From the NCBI GenBank assembly GCA_039933515.1, contig JBDTNY010000090.1, positions 1 through 34,535 of the forward strand: a stretch of 34,535 bases of DNA. Direction: 5' to 3'. The DNA comes from JAOUEA01 sp039933515 (GTDB lineage: Bacteria; Actinomycetota; UBA4738; HRBIN12). The notes under the pieces are model-generated. The model saw nothing but the letters and a program-made list of their open reading frames with translations, ran no database searches and was not told the DNA's origin. Of the stretch, positions 7,944 to 15,532 are shown piece after piece. Position numbers and translations under genes: made by a program. Each line of letters begins with the position of its first letter. The first letter of the stretch is position 1.

Positions 7944-8705
7944 TCAGGCGCCGACCTGTTCGCGCAGGCGTTCGAGGGCGTGCGAAAGGATCCGCGAGAC
8001 GTGCATCTGCGACACCCCGATCTCACCCGCGATCTCGGACTGCGTGAGCCCCGAGAAGAAACGCAGGTACAGCACCTTCCGGTCGCGTTCGGGCAGATCG
8101 CGGATCACCGGGGCCAGCGTCGCCCACTCGTCGAGCATCTCGAGGGACGGGTCCCGCTCGCCGAGCGTGTCGATCGGCGCAAGGCCCTCCTCCCCGATCG
8201 GTGCATCGAGCGATGCCGTCGAGTATGCCTGGACGGCCTCCATCGCCTCCACAACGAGCTCCTCGGTAGATCCCAGTTCCGAAGCCAGCTCGGCGATCGT
8301 CGGCGACCGACCCAGACGCTGGGAGATATCCGGCAGCGAGCGGTTGAGTCGTAGACCGAGCTCCTGCACGCTCCGCGGCACCCGCACGGCCCAGCCCTTG
8401 TCACGGAAATAGCGTTTGAGCTCTCCCACGATCGTGGCGGCCGCGTAGGTGGAGAACTGCACCCCGCGGTCCAGATCGAAGCGATCGATGGCGTTGAGCA
8501 TCCCGATGTTCGCGACCTGAACGAGGTCGTCCAGGGGCTCGCCCCGACCCGCGAATCGCCGCGCCAGATATTCGGCGAGCGGTTGGAACGCCAACGCGAT
8601 CTCGTCGCGCGCACCCGGGTCGGACCCGAGCGCGACGAACAGCGCCGCGACCTCGTCCTCGTCGAGACGACCCGAGGCGCCACCTGATGACGAGGCCGGC
8701 GTCAT
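7944..8705 (-). CDS. SigB/SigF/SigG-family RNA polymerase sigma factor
   Basis: 253 residues. Region 2 is clear (DDLVQVANIGMLNAIDRFDL, then FSTYAAATIVGELKRYFRDK). Region 3 follows (RVPRSVQELGLRLNRSLPDI), then region 4 with its helix-turn-helix (LTQSEIAGEIGVSQMHVSRI). Length and motifs fit the SigB/SigF/SigG group, not an ECF or primary sigma. ATG 8705 is chosen because it overlaps the TGA of the upstream HATPase gene (ATGA), indicating translational coupling with a likely anti-sigma partner; the longer in-frame start at 8807 lies inside that gene. It probably directs the GTTT-N15/16-GGGTA promoters found around it (inference from family specificity). No such promoter is visible in front of its own operon. 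Confidence 0.95.
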   Translation of the reverse strand: MTPASSSGGASGRLDEDEVAALFVALGSDPGARDEIALAFQPLAEYLARRFAGRGEPLDDLVQVANIGMLNAIDRFDLDRGVQFSTYAAATIVGELKRYFRDKGWAVRVPRSVQELGLRLNRSLPDISQRLGRSPTIAELASELGSTEELVVEAMEAVQAYSTASLDAPIGEEGLAPIDTLGERDPSLEMLDEWATLAPVIRDLPERDRKVLYLRFFSGLTQSEIAGEIGVSQMHVSRILSHALERLREQVGA

Positions 8706-9103
8706 CGTGGATCCGGAGAGACCGTGCGTTTCGTGAGCACGATCGTCGGGCGGCCGTCCCTGAGTTCTTCGCTCGCCTCGTCGACGAGGCCGCTGATGAC
8801 CTGCCACGCCAGCGTCTCGCGAGACCCCTCGAACGGCCAGGCAGCGAGCTCGGCATCGATCTCGATCGCGACCGTGAGGCCGTCGTCGGCCGGCGAGAGC
8901 CCGATCACGAGGCGGCGCCCGGCCGTGCCCAGCGAGAGCAACCGGGCGCAGGCCTCGGTCACGGCGATCCGCAGGTCGTCGACGTCGTCGAAGCCGATCG
9001 CGAGCCGTGCGGCGACGCCGGCCGTGACCGAGCGCACCACGTGCACGTATCCGGTCTCCGCCGGAACCGAGAGCGAGATGGGCGTTTCCATGACGTTGGC
9101 CAA
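8702..9103 (-). CDS. RsbW-like HATPase-fold protein, probable anti-sigma factor
   Basis: 133 residues. The N-terminal part and the helix DDLRIAVTEACARLLSLG align with RsbW/SpoIIAB-type anti-sigma kinases. The N-box Asn that binds Mg-ATP is Arg here (E50-A-C-A-R54), and no DxGxG G1 box is visible. ATP binding and kinase activity are therefore doubtful. Translational coupling to the sigma gene (ATGA) is the usual anti-sigma/sigma arrangement and the main functional evidence. TTG 9103, with AGGAA eight bases upstream, is used; ATG 9091 is an in-frame alternative with no clear ribosome site. It is divergent from a STAS gene across an 80-base gap holding overlapping -10-like boxes. Confidence 0.82.
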   Translation of the reverse strand: MANVMETPISLSVPAETGYVHVVRSVTAGVAARLAIGFDDVDDLRIAVTEACARLLSLGTAGRRLVIGLSPADDGLTVAIEIDAELAAWPFEGSRETLAWQVISGLVDEASEELRDGRPTIVLTKRTVSPDPR

Positions 9104-9114
9104 GATGAGGTTCC

Positions 9115-9121
9115 TATACTA
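9115..9121. promoter_or_regulatory. Overlapping divergent -10 boxes
   Basis: TATACT (9115-9120, plus strand) points to the STAS gene at 9183. TAGTAT (9121-9116, minus strand) points to the HATPase-sigma operon. The two boxes share bases, so polymerase could occupy only one at a time. A TGACGT 18 bases before the plus box is a weak -35. No experimental support. Confidence 0.35.
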
Positions 9122-9182
9122 GCGAGCGGTCCCGCACCGGCCGGGCCGGCCGATCGACGACGGTACCGAGGAAGGAGCGGCG

Positions 9183-9524
9183 GTGGACCTGCGTATCCGG
9201 ACACGGCGCGAAGACCCTTGGATGGTGGTCGAGGTGGGCGGCGAGCTCGATCTGCATACCTCGACCGAGTTGCGAGACCAGCTCGCCTCACTGACCGACG
9301 CGGGTGACACCCGGATCGCGGTGGATCTCGCCGACGTCTCGTTCATGGATTCGAGCAGCCTCGGTGTGTTGGTGGCCTGCCTCAAGCGCGTGCGCGAGAA
9401 GGGCGGCGACGTGGCGGTGACCGGTGCCGCCGGATCGCCGCTCAAGGTGCTTTCCCTCACAGGGATGGACAAGGTGTTCACGATGGCGGCGACACCGGCC
9501 GCGCTGGGCGACGCGAGCGAGTGA
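9183..9524 (+). CDS. STAS-domain anti-sigma factor antagonist
   Basis: 113 residues covering one complete STAS domain (SpoIIAA/RsbV type). The core is VVEVGGELDLHTSTELRDQL, then DLADVSFMDSSSLGVLVACL. Ser57/Ser58 in MDSSS is the expected phosphorylation site. In the known mechanism the dephosphorylated antagonist binds the anti-sigma HATPase and frees sigma. GTG 9183 has GGAAGGAG just upstream. Its TGA overlaps the GTG of the next gene (GTGA), so the pair is translationally coupled. It is divergent from the HATPase-sigma operon, which is probably its target (inference). Confidence 0.92.
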   Translation: MDLRIRTRREDPWMVVEVGGELDLHTSTELRDQLASLTDAGDTRIAVDLADVSFMDSSSLGVLVACLKRVREKGGDVAVTGAAGSPLKVLSLTGMDKVFTMAATPAALGDASE

Positions 9525-9904
9525 GCGGCACCGGCGAGCCCGTCGTCCTTCGCGTCCCGGCCGACGCCTCCTTCGTGTCGACCGTGCGCATCTTCGCGGG
9601 GGCCGTCGGGCGTCACACCGACCTGGCCGAGGAGCGCGTCGACGATCTGAAGCTGGCCTTGTCTGAGGTCGCCGCGGGCATGATCGGCGCCGGCGACCAT
9701 GGCGTCGCCGTCCCGCTGCTGGTCGAGATCACCACGGACGGAGGGGGACTCCACGTCCGGTGCCAGGGCCCAGCGCCGGGGACCGGCGAAACCGACGACC
9801 TCGCAGCGGACCACCGGCGCCGCCTGCTGGAGGCGATCGTTCCCGACGCGAGCTGGACGAGACGAGACGGCGAGGGCGTCGTCACGTTCAGCCTCCCTCG
9901 CTGA
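9521..9904 (+). CDS. RsbW-like HATPase-fold protein, degenerate ATP site
   Basis: 127 residues with the same layout as the protein at 8702-9103: an N-terminal strand-helix unit (PVVLRVPADASFVSTVRIFA), then DDLKLALSEVAAGMIGAG. The N-box Asn is Gly (E49-V-A-A-G53), and the G1 region reads GPAPGTGE instead of DxGxG. It is probably a sigma- or antagonist-binding scaffold and not an active kinase. Its GTG overlaps the STAS stop (GTGA). It ends 11 bases from the stop of the convergent STAS gene. Family membership is reasonably sure; its partner is unknown. Confidence 0.72.
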   Translation: MSGTGEPVVLRVPADASFVSTVRIFAGAVGRHTDLAEERVDDLKLALSEVAAGMIGAGDHGVAVPLLVEITTDGGGLHVRCQGPAPGTGETDDLAADHRRRLLEAIVPDASWTRRDGEGVVTFSLPR

Positions 9905-9915
9905 GGCCATCGAGC

Positions 9916-10275
9916 CTAGGACTCCACGATCCTGATCGCGTCCAACAGATCTTCGGGCGTCAAGACCGACAACGCCTTGCGCACGATGTAGCCGGGTGAC
10001 GCGAGGATCAGCAGGCAACCCGAATCCCGAAGCGATCGGGAGATCTCGAGCAGCGCGCGGACACCGGCCCCGTCCATGAACGAGAGCGCTTCGAGGTCCA
10101 GCCGCACGGTGTCGCCCAGCCTCCCGCGCTCCTCGTGCACGATCTCGGCGAGACGGTTCGCGTTCGTCAGGTCGACCTCACCCTCCAACCGCAAGCCCGC
10201 GGGCGTTCGCTCCCACCGCAGGTTTGCGCCGGAGCGACGAAGGGGCGCATCCGGATCTCCATCACGTCCCGTCAT
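9916..10275 (-). CDS. STAS-domain protein lacking the phosphorylatable Ser/Thr
   Basis: About 119 residues: NLRWERTPAGLRLEGEVDLT, then RLDLEALSFMDGAGVRALLE and a final helix, a complete STAS domain. The Ser/Ser or Ser/Thr pair that partner-switch kinases phosphorylate is Gly69-Ala70 (MDGAG), so the usual off switch cannot work. It may be a constitutively active antagonist or belong to another STAS-based complex. ATG 10275 is chosen for its codon and the weak AGGA upstream; a TTG at 10305 extends the frame by ten residues. A GGGTAT box with a GTTC -35 fifteen bases away precedes it, so it may itself be under SigB/F control. Confidence 0.82.
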   Translation of the reverse strand: MTGRDGDPDAPLRRSGANLRWERTPAGLRLEGEVDLTNANRLAEIVHEERGRLGDTVRLDLEALSFMDGAGVRALLEISRSLRDSGCLLILASPGYIVRKALSVLTPEDLLDAIRIVES

Positions 10276-10330
10276 CGTGTCGCAATCCTGCTCTCGGTCG
10301 TCCAAGGCACACGCTCATCGCGAGGCAGGT

Positions 10331-10355
10331 ATACCCGCCCACGCCGGGGACGAAC
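10331..10355 (-). promoter_or_regulatory. Near-consensus SigB/F-type promoter of the STAS gene
   Basis: Minus strand GTTC (10355-10352), 15 bases, GGGTAT (10336-10331). One mismatch from GTTT in the -35. The predicted leader is about 48 bases. Confidence 0.5.
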
Positions 10356-10436
10356 CGGCGCTGCTGAGGTTGCCATCAGTCTGGGTTCCGGTCACCATGT
10401 GCTCCTCCACGACACCGAGGGAGCGAGCCCACGACC

Positions 10437-13400
10437 GTGCCCGGCGATCCGAACCGCACCGTCTCCGACACGCAGCCTGATCGGGTTGGGATCCGCTCGG
10501 AGCTGTTCGACGCGCTCCCCGACCCCGTCTTGGTCGTAGATCCTGCCGGGTCGTTCGTCGACGTGAACCCGGCTGCGCTCGCCCTGCTCGGCTACAGCCG
10601 GGAGCAGATCCTTGGCATGCGGGTCGACGACCTGGGCGCCGAGGGGGCGGAGGTCTCGCGGCGCAGGCTCGAGCAGCTGATCCGAGGCGGATTCTGGCGA
10701 GGGTCGTTGCAGCTGAAGCGCGCCGATGGCACGAGCGTGCGCGTGTTCCTCACCGCCTCGATCGTCGAGATGGAGGACGGCCCCCGGTACGTGGCGGTGT
10801 TGCGGCACACGGCCGAGGTCGACGTGCTGGAAGAGCTCGCCCTGGCGGCCGAGACGCGGCTCATGGTGGTGGTCGACTCCGTCGTCGACGCGATCATCAC
10901 GGTGGACCACGAGGAGCGGATCCAGGTTTTCAACGCCTCGGCCGAACAGGTGTTTCGCTGCCCCGCGGCCGACGCGATCGGTCGCCCGATCGACCGGTTC
11001 ATCCCCGAGCGATTCCGGAAGGCGCACCATCAAGACGTGAGGCGGTTCACCGAGACCGGGACCACCACCAGGACGATGGGGCACCTCGGCACGGTGTACG
11101 GCTTGCGCGCCGACGGCGAGGAGTTCCCGATGGAGGCGACGATCTCCAAGGTCGACGTCGGAGGCCATCCGATCCTTACGGTGATCGCGCGCGACGTGTC
11201 GGAACGCCTCCCGGCCCAGGAGCGGACCCGGCTCGAGTCGGACATCGAGTCCCTGCAGGGACAAGCCGACCGCTTCGGCGATCTCTTCCGCGCGCTCGAC
11301 ACGGTGACCGATGCCGTCTTACGACACCTGGTGCTCGACGACCTCCTCGACGACTTCCTGGAGCGCCTTCTGACCGTGCTCGATGCGAGATCGGCGGTCG
11401 TGCTCCTGCTCGACGCGACGCGCGACGTCCTCGTCCGCCGGGCCTCCATGGGCCTCGAGCGCGAGTTCACCGACGAGGTCGAGGTGCCGGTCGGCCGGGG
11501 ACTCGACGGCACGGTTGCCCAGACGAAGCAGCCGCTGCTCATAGGAGACACTTCCACGCACGAGGTGATCAACCCCACGATCAAGGAGTACCTACATTCG
11601 TTGGTGGTCGTTCCATTGCTTATCGAGGATCGGCTGATCGGCGTTCTCCACGTCGGAAGCGTTCAGACGGATGCCTTCAGCGAGACCGACGTGCGATTCG
11701 TGAGCGTCGTCGCTGCGCGGCTGGCAGTCTCGATCGAGAACGCCCGCCTCCATGAGGCCCTCGAGCAGGCATACGGCGCCGAGCATCGCGCCCGGCTCAA
11801 TGCCGAGCAGGCGGTCGAGTGGATGAGACGACTCCAGGGGATGACGACCGCCCTGGCGAGCGCGGCCACCCTCGCTGAGGTGAACCACGTGGTGATCTCG
11901 CGATCGATGGACGCGATCGGGGCGGTGGCCGCCGCCGTCATGATGCGCCAGGGCGATGTCCTACTCCTCGCCGCATCGGACGGGTATCCCGAGGACGCGC
12001 TCGGCCGGTGGTCGCAGGTTCCCCTCGACGCGCCCCTGCCCGCTGCCGAGACGGTTCGGACAGGGCGGGCGCTGTGGCTCTCGATGCGCGCGGCCGTGCG
12101 CGAGGAGTTCCCGGCCGCGACCCAGATGCTCGATCAGCTCGGGTTCGAGGCCCTGATCTCCCTTCCTCTGGTGGTCGCCGACCACACGATCGGCGCGTTC
12201 GTGCTCCACTTCGTCGGGGAGAAGACGTTCGAGGCCGACGAGGTCGCACTGCTGCACGCGATCGCGCAACAGTACGCGCAGGCGCACGAACGTCTCCGGC
12301 TGCTCGATCTGGAACGCAGCGTCTCGGCCCGAGCCCGGCGGTTGATCGAGGCGAACGTCGTGGGCGTCATGGTCGGCGGGGAAGACGGCACCATCGTCGA
12401 CGCCAATGATGCGGTGCTGACGATGCTGGGCTACGAGCGACAGGACCTAGAGGACGGCGCCCTCAACTGGCGCGATCTCACACCGCCCGAGCACCTGGCC
12501 CGCAGCGCCGACGCGCTCCGCGAGGCCGCGGAGCGGGGAGGATCCGCGCCGTACGAGAAGGAGTACCTGCGCAAGGACGGCCACCGGTTGCCTGTCCTGG
12601 TGGGGCTGGCGCTGGTCGACCGCGATCCGTTCCAGGCCATAGCGTATGTCGTGGACCTCTCGGAGCGAGACGCCGCCGAACGGGAGCGGGAACACCTGCT
12701 CGAGCAGGAGCGGCTCGCTCGCGACGCGGCCGAGGCGGCGAACGAGCGGCTCGCGTTCCTCTCGGAAGCCAGCCAGGTTCTGTCGTCCTCCCTGGACTAC
12801 CTGACGACGCTGCGAAGCATCGCCCGGGCCGCTGTGCCGAGGCTCGCCGATTGGTGCGCGGTCGACCTCCTCTCGTCCGACGGAGCGCTCGACCGGCTCG
12901 CGGTGGAGCACGTCGACCCGACCAAGAAGGAGTTCGCCTGGGAGCTTAGCCGCCGCTTCCCCGTGCGCCTCGACGACCCCTCGCCGAGCGGCACCGCCCA
13001 CGTCTTGCGCACGAACGCACCCGAGCTCACCGAGGAGATCCCCCGAGCGATGATCGAGGCGGCGGTCGAGGCCATGCCCGACGTTCGCGAGGCGATCTTG
13101 GCGCTCGAGCTGCGTTCATCCATCATCGTGCCGCTCTCGAACGGTGCCGAGGTCCTCGGGGCGATGACCTTCGTGACGGCCGAGTCCGGCCGGCACTACG
13201 GGCAGACCGATCTCGTCCTCGCCCAGGAGCTGGCTCGAAGGGCGTCGATCGCGATCGTGAATGCGCGGCTCTACGACGGGGAACGGACCGCCCGGCAGGA
13301 AGCGGAGATCTCGACCGGGCGGCTCCGGCTACTCGCCGACCTCGATGCGGCGCTGCTGGCAGCGCTCGATCTCGAAGAAGCCGCCGACGCGCTCGTTCGC

Positions 13401-14573
13401 TTCCTCGCTGCTCGGATCGGCGACTACGCCGTGGCGCACCTGGTGGGCCGCGATGGCCAGATCGGCCACGTCGCGGCCGCCCATGCAGATGCACGCCAGC
13501 AGGACGCCTTGCTTGACGTCGTGGCCATCGGGATCCCCGATCTCGAGGACCCCGACAGCCTGGTCGCCGCAACGTTGCGGAGCGGACGATCCGAGCTCAT
13601 CGCCGCGATCACCGAGAACCACCTCGCGAGGTTGACGACTAGTGGCCAGCTCGAGGGGTGGCGGGCTATCGGGTGCGCTTCCTCGGTCCTCGTGCCGATC
13701 CGGCTCCGTGACCGGATCCTCGGAACGATCACGATCTGCCGCGCCCCCGGCTCCCCGATCCTGACCGAAGACGACCTGGGATTCCTGAGCGACATGGCGG
13801 AGCGAGCCGCGCCGGCGCTGGACAACGCGCGGCTGTACGGCGAGCGGACCTACGTGGCCGACACCTTGCAGCGGAGCCTGCTGCCTCCCTCGCTCCCCGA
13901 GATCCCGGCCGTAGCCATCGGGGTGGCTTACCGCCCCGCCGGTGACGGCACCCAGGTCGGCGGCGACTTCTACGACGTGTTCGAGACCGCCGACGACGAG
14001 TGGGCCATCTCGATCGGCGACGTCTGCGGCAAGGGATCGGGGGCCGCGGCGATCATGGCCCTGTCCCGCTACACGATCCGCACCGCGGCCCTTCACCAGA
14101 GCCGCCCGAGCGCGATCCTCAAGATATTGAACGAGGCCCTGCTCCGTCAGACGGCGGAGAGTCGCTTCTGCACAGCGTGCCACGTCAGGCTCCGCCGATC
14201 GGCCGAAGGCGTTCGCCTGACGCTCTCGTGTGGCGGTCATCCGCTGCCGTTGATCCTTCGAAGCGACGGTGCGCTGGAAACCGCGGGAGCCCCGGGCACC
14301 CTGCTCGGATGCTTCGCGGACCCCACCTTGTTCGATCAGGCCGTCGACCTGGACCCCGGTGACACGCTGGTGCTGTACACCGACGGGCTCACCGACGAGC
14401 GCCGCGGGGGGGAGGAGTTCGGCGAGGGCCGGCTGGGCGAGCTGCTCAAGGGGTGCCGGGGCGCCTCGGCCGACGAGATCGTGACGAGGTTGATGAGCGG
14501 GGTATTGGGATTCCGCGAAGGAGACCCGCAGGACGACATCGCGATCTTGGCCGTGCAGGTGGCCGGGAATTGA
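10437..14573 (+). CDS. Multi-PAS/GAF SpoIIE-type PP2C protein phosphatase
   Basis: 1378 residues with no transmembrane segment. Apparent order: PAS (~20-130), PAS (~140-260), GAF (~277-445), GAF (~463-625), PAS (~629-750), GAF (~775-950), GAF (~962-1138), then a SpoIIE/RsbU-type PP2C phosphatase (~1140-1376). The phosphatase has its metal-binding acids in GGDFYDVF, IGDVCGKGSGAA, LYTDGLTDERRG and DDIAIL, so it should be active. Known homologues dephosphorylate STAS antagonists in response to redox, light or small ligands. The two phosphorylatable STAS proteins at 9183 and 17870 are likely substrates (inference). GTG 10437 is used; GAGGGAG lies somewhat far upstream (about 13 bases). The STAS gene on its left is divergent. 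A hairpin directly follows the stop. Confidence 0.93.
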   Translation: MPGDPNRTVSDTQPDRVGIRSELFDALPDPVLVVDPAGSFVDVNPAALALLGYSREQILGMRVDDLGAEGAEVSRRRLEQLIRGGFWRGSLQLKRADGTSVRVFLTASIVEMEDGPRYVAVLRHTAEVDVLEELALAAETRLMVVVDSVVDAIITVDHEERIQVFNASAEQVFRCPAADAIGRPIDRFIPERFRKAHHQDVRRFTETGTTTRTMGHLGTVYGLRADGEEFPMEATISKVDVGGHPILTVIARDVSERLPAQERTRLESDIESLQGQADRFGDLFRALDTVTDAVLRHLVLDDLLDDFLERLLTVLDARSAVVLLLDATRDVLVRRASMGLEREFTDEVEVPVGRGLDGTVAQTKQPLLIGDTSTHEVINPTIKEYLHSLVVVPLLIEDRLIGVLHVGSVQTDAFSETDVRFVSVVAARLAVSIENARLHEALEQAYGAEHRARLNAEQAVEWMRRLQGMTTALASAATLAEVNHVVISRSMDAIGAVAAAVMMRQGDVLLLAASDGYPEDALGRWSQVPLDAPLPAAETVRTGRALWLSMRAAVREEFPAATQMLDQLGFEALISLPLVVADHTIGAFVLHFVGEKTFEADEVALLHAIAQQYAQAHERLRLLDLERSVSARARRLIEANVVGVMVGGEDGTIVDANDAVLTMLGYERQDLEDGALNWRDLTPPEHLARSADALREAAERGGSAPYEKEYLRKDGHRLPVLVGLALVDRDPFQAIAYVVDLSERDAAEREREHLLEQERLARDAAEAANERLAFLSEASQVLSSSLDYLTTLRSIARAAVPRLADWCAVDLLSSDGALDRLAVEHVDPTKKEFAWELSRRFPVRLDDPSPSGTAHVLRTNAPELTEEIPRAMIEAAVEAMPDVREAILALELRSSIIVPLSNGAEVLGAMTFVTAESGRHYGQTDLVLAQELARRASIAIVNARLYDGERTARQEAEISTGRLRLLADLDAALLAALDLEEAADALVRFLAARIGDYAVAHLVGRDGQIGHVAAAHADARQQDALLDVVAIGIPDLEDPDSLVAATLRSGRSELIAAITENHLARLTTSGQLEGWRAIGCASSVLVPIRLRDRILGTITICRAPGSPILTEDDLGFLSDMAERAAPALDNARLYGERTYVADTLQRSLLPPSLPEIPAVAIGVAYRPAGDGTQVGGDFYDVFETADDEWAISIGDVCGKGSGAAAIMALSRYTIRTAALHQSRPSAILKILNEALLRQTAESRFCTACHVRLRRSAEGVRLTLSCGGHPLPLILRSDGALETAGAPGTLLGCFADPTLFDQAVDLDPGDTLVLYTDGLTDERRGGEEFGEGRLGELLKGCRGASADEIVTRLMSGVLGFREGDPQDDIAILAVQVAGN

Positions 14574-14600
14574 GCGGGACCGAGCGGCCCGGCGTCCCGC
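14574..14600 (+). terminator. Stem-loop after the PAS/GAF phosphatase gene
   Basis: GCGGGAC (14574-14580) pairs perfectly with GTCCCGC (14594-14600) immediately after the TGA. It is a U-less hairpin, so its terminator role is inferred from position. Confidence 0.4.
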
Positions 14601-14626
14601 GCCCCGGCGAAGGGTACCGTGATCAG

Positions 14627-14652
14627 GTTTCGCGCTCGGCAACGTCGGGTAG
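14627..14652 (+). promoter_or_regulatory. SigB/F-type promoter of the Cys-rich small protein
   Basis: GTTT (14627-14630), 16 bases, GGGTAG (14647-14652). A predicted start near 14659 leaves a leader of about 34 bases to GTG 14693, with GGGAGG at 14680-14685. Confidence 0.72.
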
Positions 14653-14692
14653 AAGGACCGCATCCTCGAGAGACCGAACGGGAGGTCCGCGG

Positions 14693-14926
14693 GTGCAGAA
14701 CGTACCGATCGACGATTCGATACCATTGCGGGGCAAGGGACCTACGAGTGGCGCACGGAGGAATCGCGTGTACGGCGACGACCGTGTGTGCGCCGCGCCA
14801 AGCTGCACAACCCGACTGTCGGTCTACAACGCCTCGGCCGAATGCTGGCAGCACACCGACGTCAAGCCGTTCGTCCTGCAGGTGCCGCGCAAGCGGAGGA
14901 AGGCGAACGGGGTCGCCGGGTACTAG
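14693..14926 (+). CDS. Small Cys/His-motif protein (CxxxxCxTxLSxYNxxxxCxxH), function unknown
   Basis: 77 residues from GTG 14693, or 52 from the in-frame GTG 14768. Both have good ribosome sites: GGGAGG seven bases before the first, GGAGG six before the second. The core is CAAPSCTTRLSVYNASAECW ending in QH. Three Cys and one His could bind a single zinc ion. I believe similar short motifs occur in other actinobacterial small proteins, but I cannot name a family. The C-terminus is basic (VPRKRRKANG), which would suit nucleic acid contact (inference). The GTTT-N16-GGGTAG element 40 bases upstream puts it in the proposed stress regulon. Confidence 0.62.
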   Translation: MQNVPIDDSIPLRGKGPTSGARRNRVYGDDRVCAAPSCTTRLSVYNASAECWQHTDVKPFVLQVPRKRRKANGVAGY

Positions 14927-14975
14927 CGCGAGCCGCATCCCGTCACCTACGTGTCGCCCAAGGAGGGATCCCGAC

Positions 14976-15125
14976 ATGGATAAGCTACGGATGTGGGGCG
15001 CTCAGCCACTCTCACGGGCCGAGCGGCCGCCCGAGCCCCAGCCCCCGCAGCCCGGGCCCCCGGGACCGCCGCAGCCCACGCCCGCTCCGTCCCCTGTCCC
15101 GCCCCCGCCGCTCGCGGCCGGTTGA
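14976..15125 (+). CDS. Proline-rich microprotein, hypothetical
   Basis: 49 residues from ATG 14976, with AGGAGG about ten bases upstream. After a short start (MDKLRMWGAQPLSRAER) the rest is almost wholly Pro, Gln, Gly and Ala (PPEPQPPQPGPPGPPQPTP). It has no domain, no membrane segment and no recognised homologue. It follows the Cys-rich gene by 49 bases and may share its transcript. In DNA this C-rich a short open frame can arise by chance, so the ribosome site is the main support. Confidence 0.4.
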   Translation: MDKLRMWGAQPLSRAERPPEPQPPQPGPPGPPQPTPAPSPVPPPPLAAG

Positions 15126-15132
15126 CCCTGGG

Positions 15133-15351
15133 TCAGGCCCTCTCTCGCTGCCCGAGCCCCACACGACGGGACTGCATCTGCGCTTCGAGCGCTTCGAGCT
15201 GATCCCCGATCACATCGCGAGCCTTCGGGAACATGTCGTCTTCCTCTTCCTCGATGTGGTGCTCGACGTTCTCCTTCATCACGACGACGAAGGCGCCGAA
15301 CAGATCGGACCGCTCACGAACCGACGCCGGACACGATCCGGGCAGGAAGCG
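15133..15351 (-). pseudogene. Hemerythrin (HHE) domain C-terminal fragment
   Basis: The minus strand reads SDLFGAFVVVMKENVEHHIE, followed by EEEDDMFPKARDVIGDQLEA and a stop at 15133-15135. This is the last third of a hemerythrin-like HHE four-helix bundle, with the HHxxEEE metal-ligand helix. The N-terminal helices that supply the other ligands are missing: the frame is closed by a TGA at 15352-15354, and upstream DNA belongs to the small membrane gene, which it overlaps. GTG 15282 or ATG 15279 could start a 48-50-residue peptide, but it could not form the di-iron site alone. Remnant of an HHE gene. Confidence 0.6.
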
Positions 15352-15529
15352 TCACCACGCCACGGAGTGGCCCTTGCAACACCATTATCGTGACCACCGT
15401 CACCGTGACGAGCGCCCAGGCGATCGCCAGGGTGAGGCGCAGTACCGCGTCGATGCGAGCGGATGCCGGCTCGTCGCTCGCGAACTCGAGCGGCGAGCCC
15501 AACTCCACAGATGCGTCGAGGTCAAGCAT
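15314..15529 (-). CDS. Small single-pass membrane protein, hypothetical
   Basis: 71 residues with a hydrophobic helix at about residues 31-52 (LTLAIAWALVTVTVVTIMVL). The start lies three bases after the TGA of the upstream gene, so the two very likely form an operon and may act together in the membrane. No family recognised. Its 3' end overlaps the frame of the hemerythrin remnant, suggesting the deletion that removed the HHE N-terminus ended here. Confidence 0.55.
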   Translation of the reverse strand: MLDLDASVELGSPLEFASDEPASARIDAVLRLTLAIAWALVTVTVVTIMVLQGPLRGVVTLPARIVSGVGS

Positions 15530-15532
15530 GAC

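Noticed and set aside
14611..14617. AGGGTAC before the Cys-rich gene as another SigB/F -10
   Set aside because: No GTTT or close variant 14-17 bases upstream; the perfect element at 14627-14652 explains the gene.
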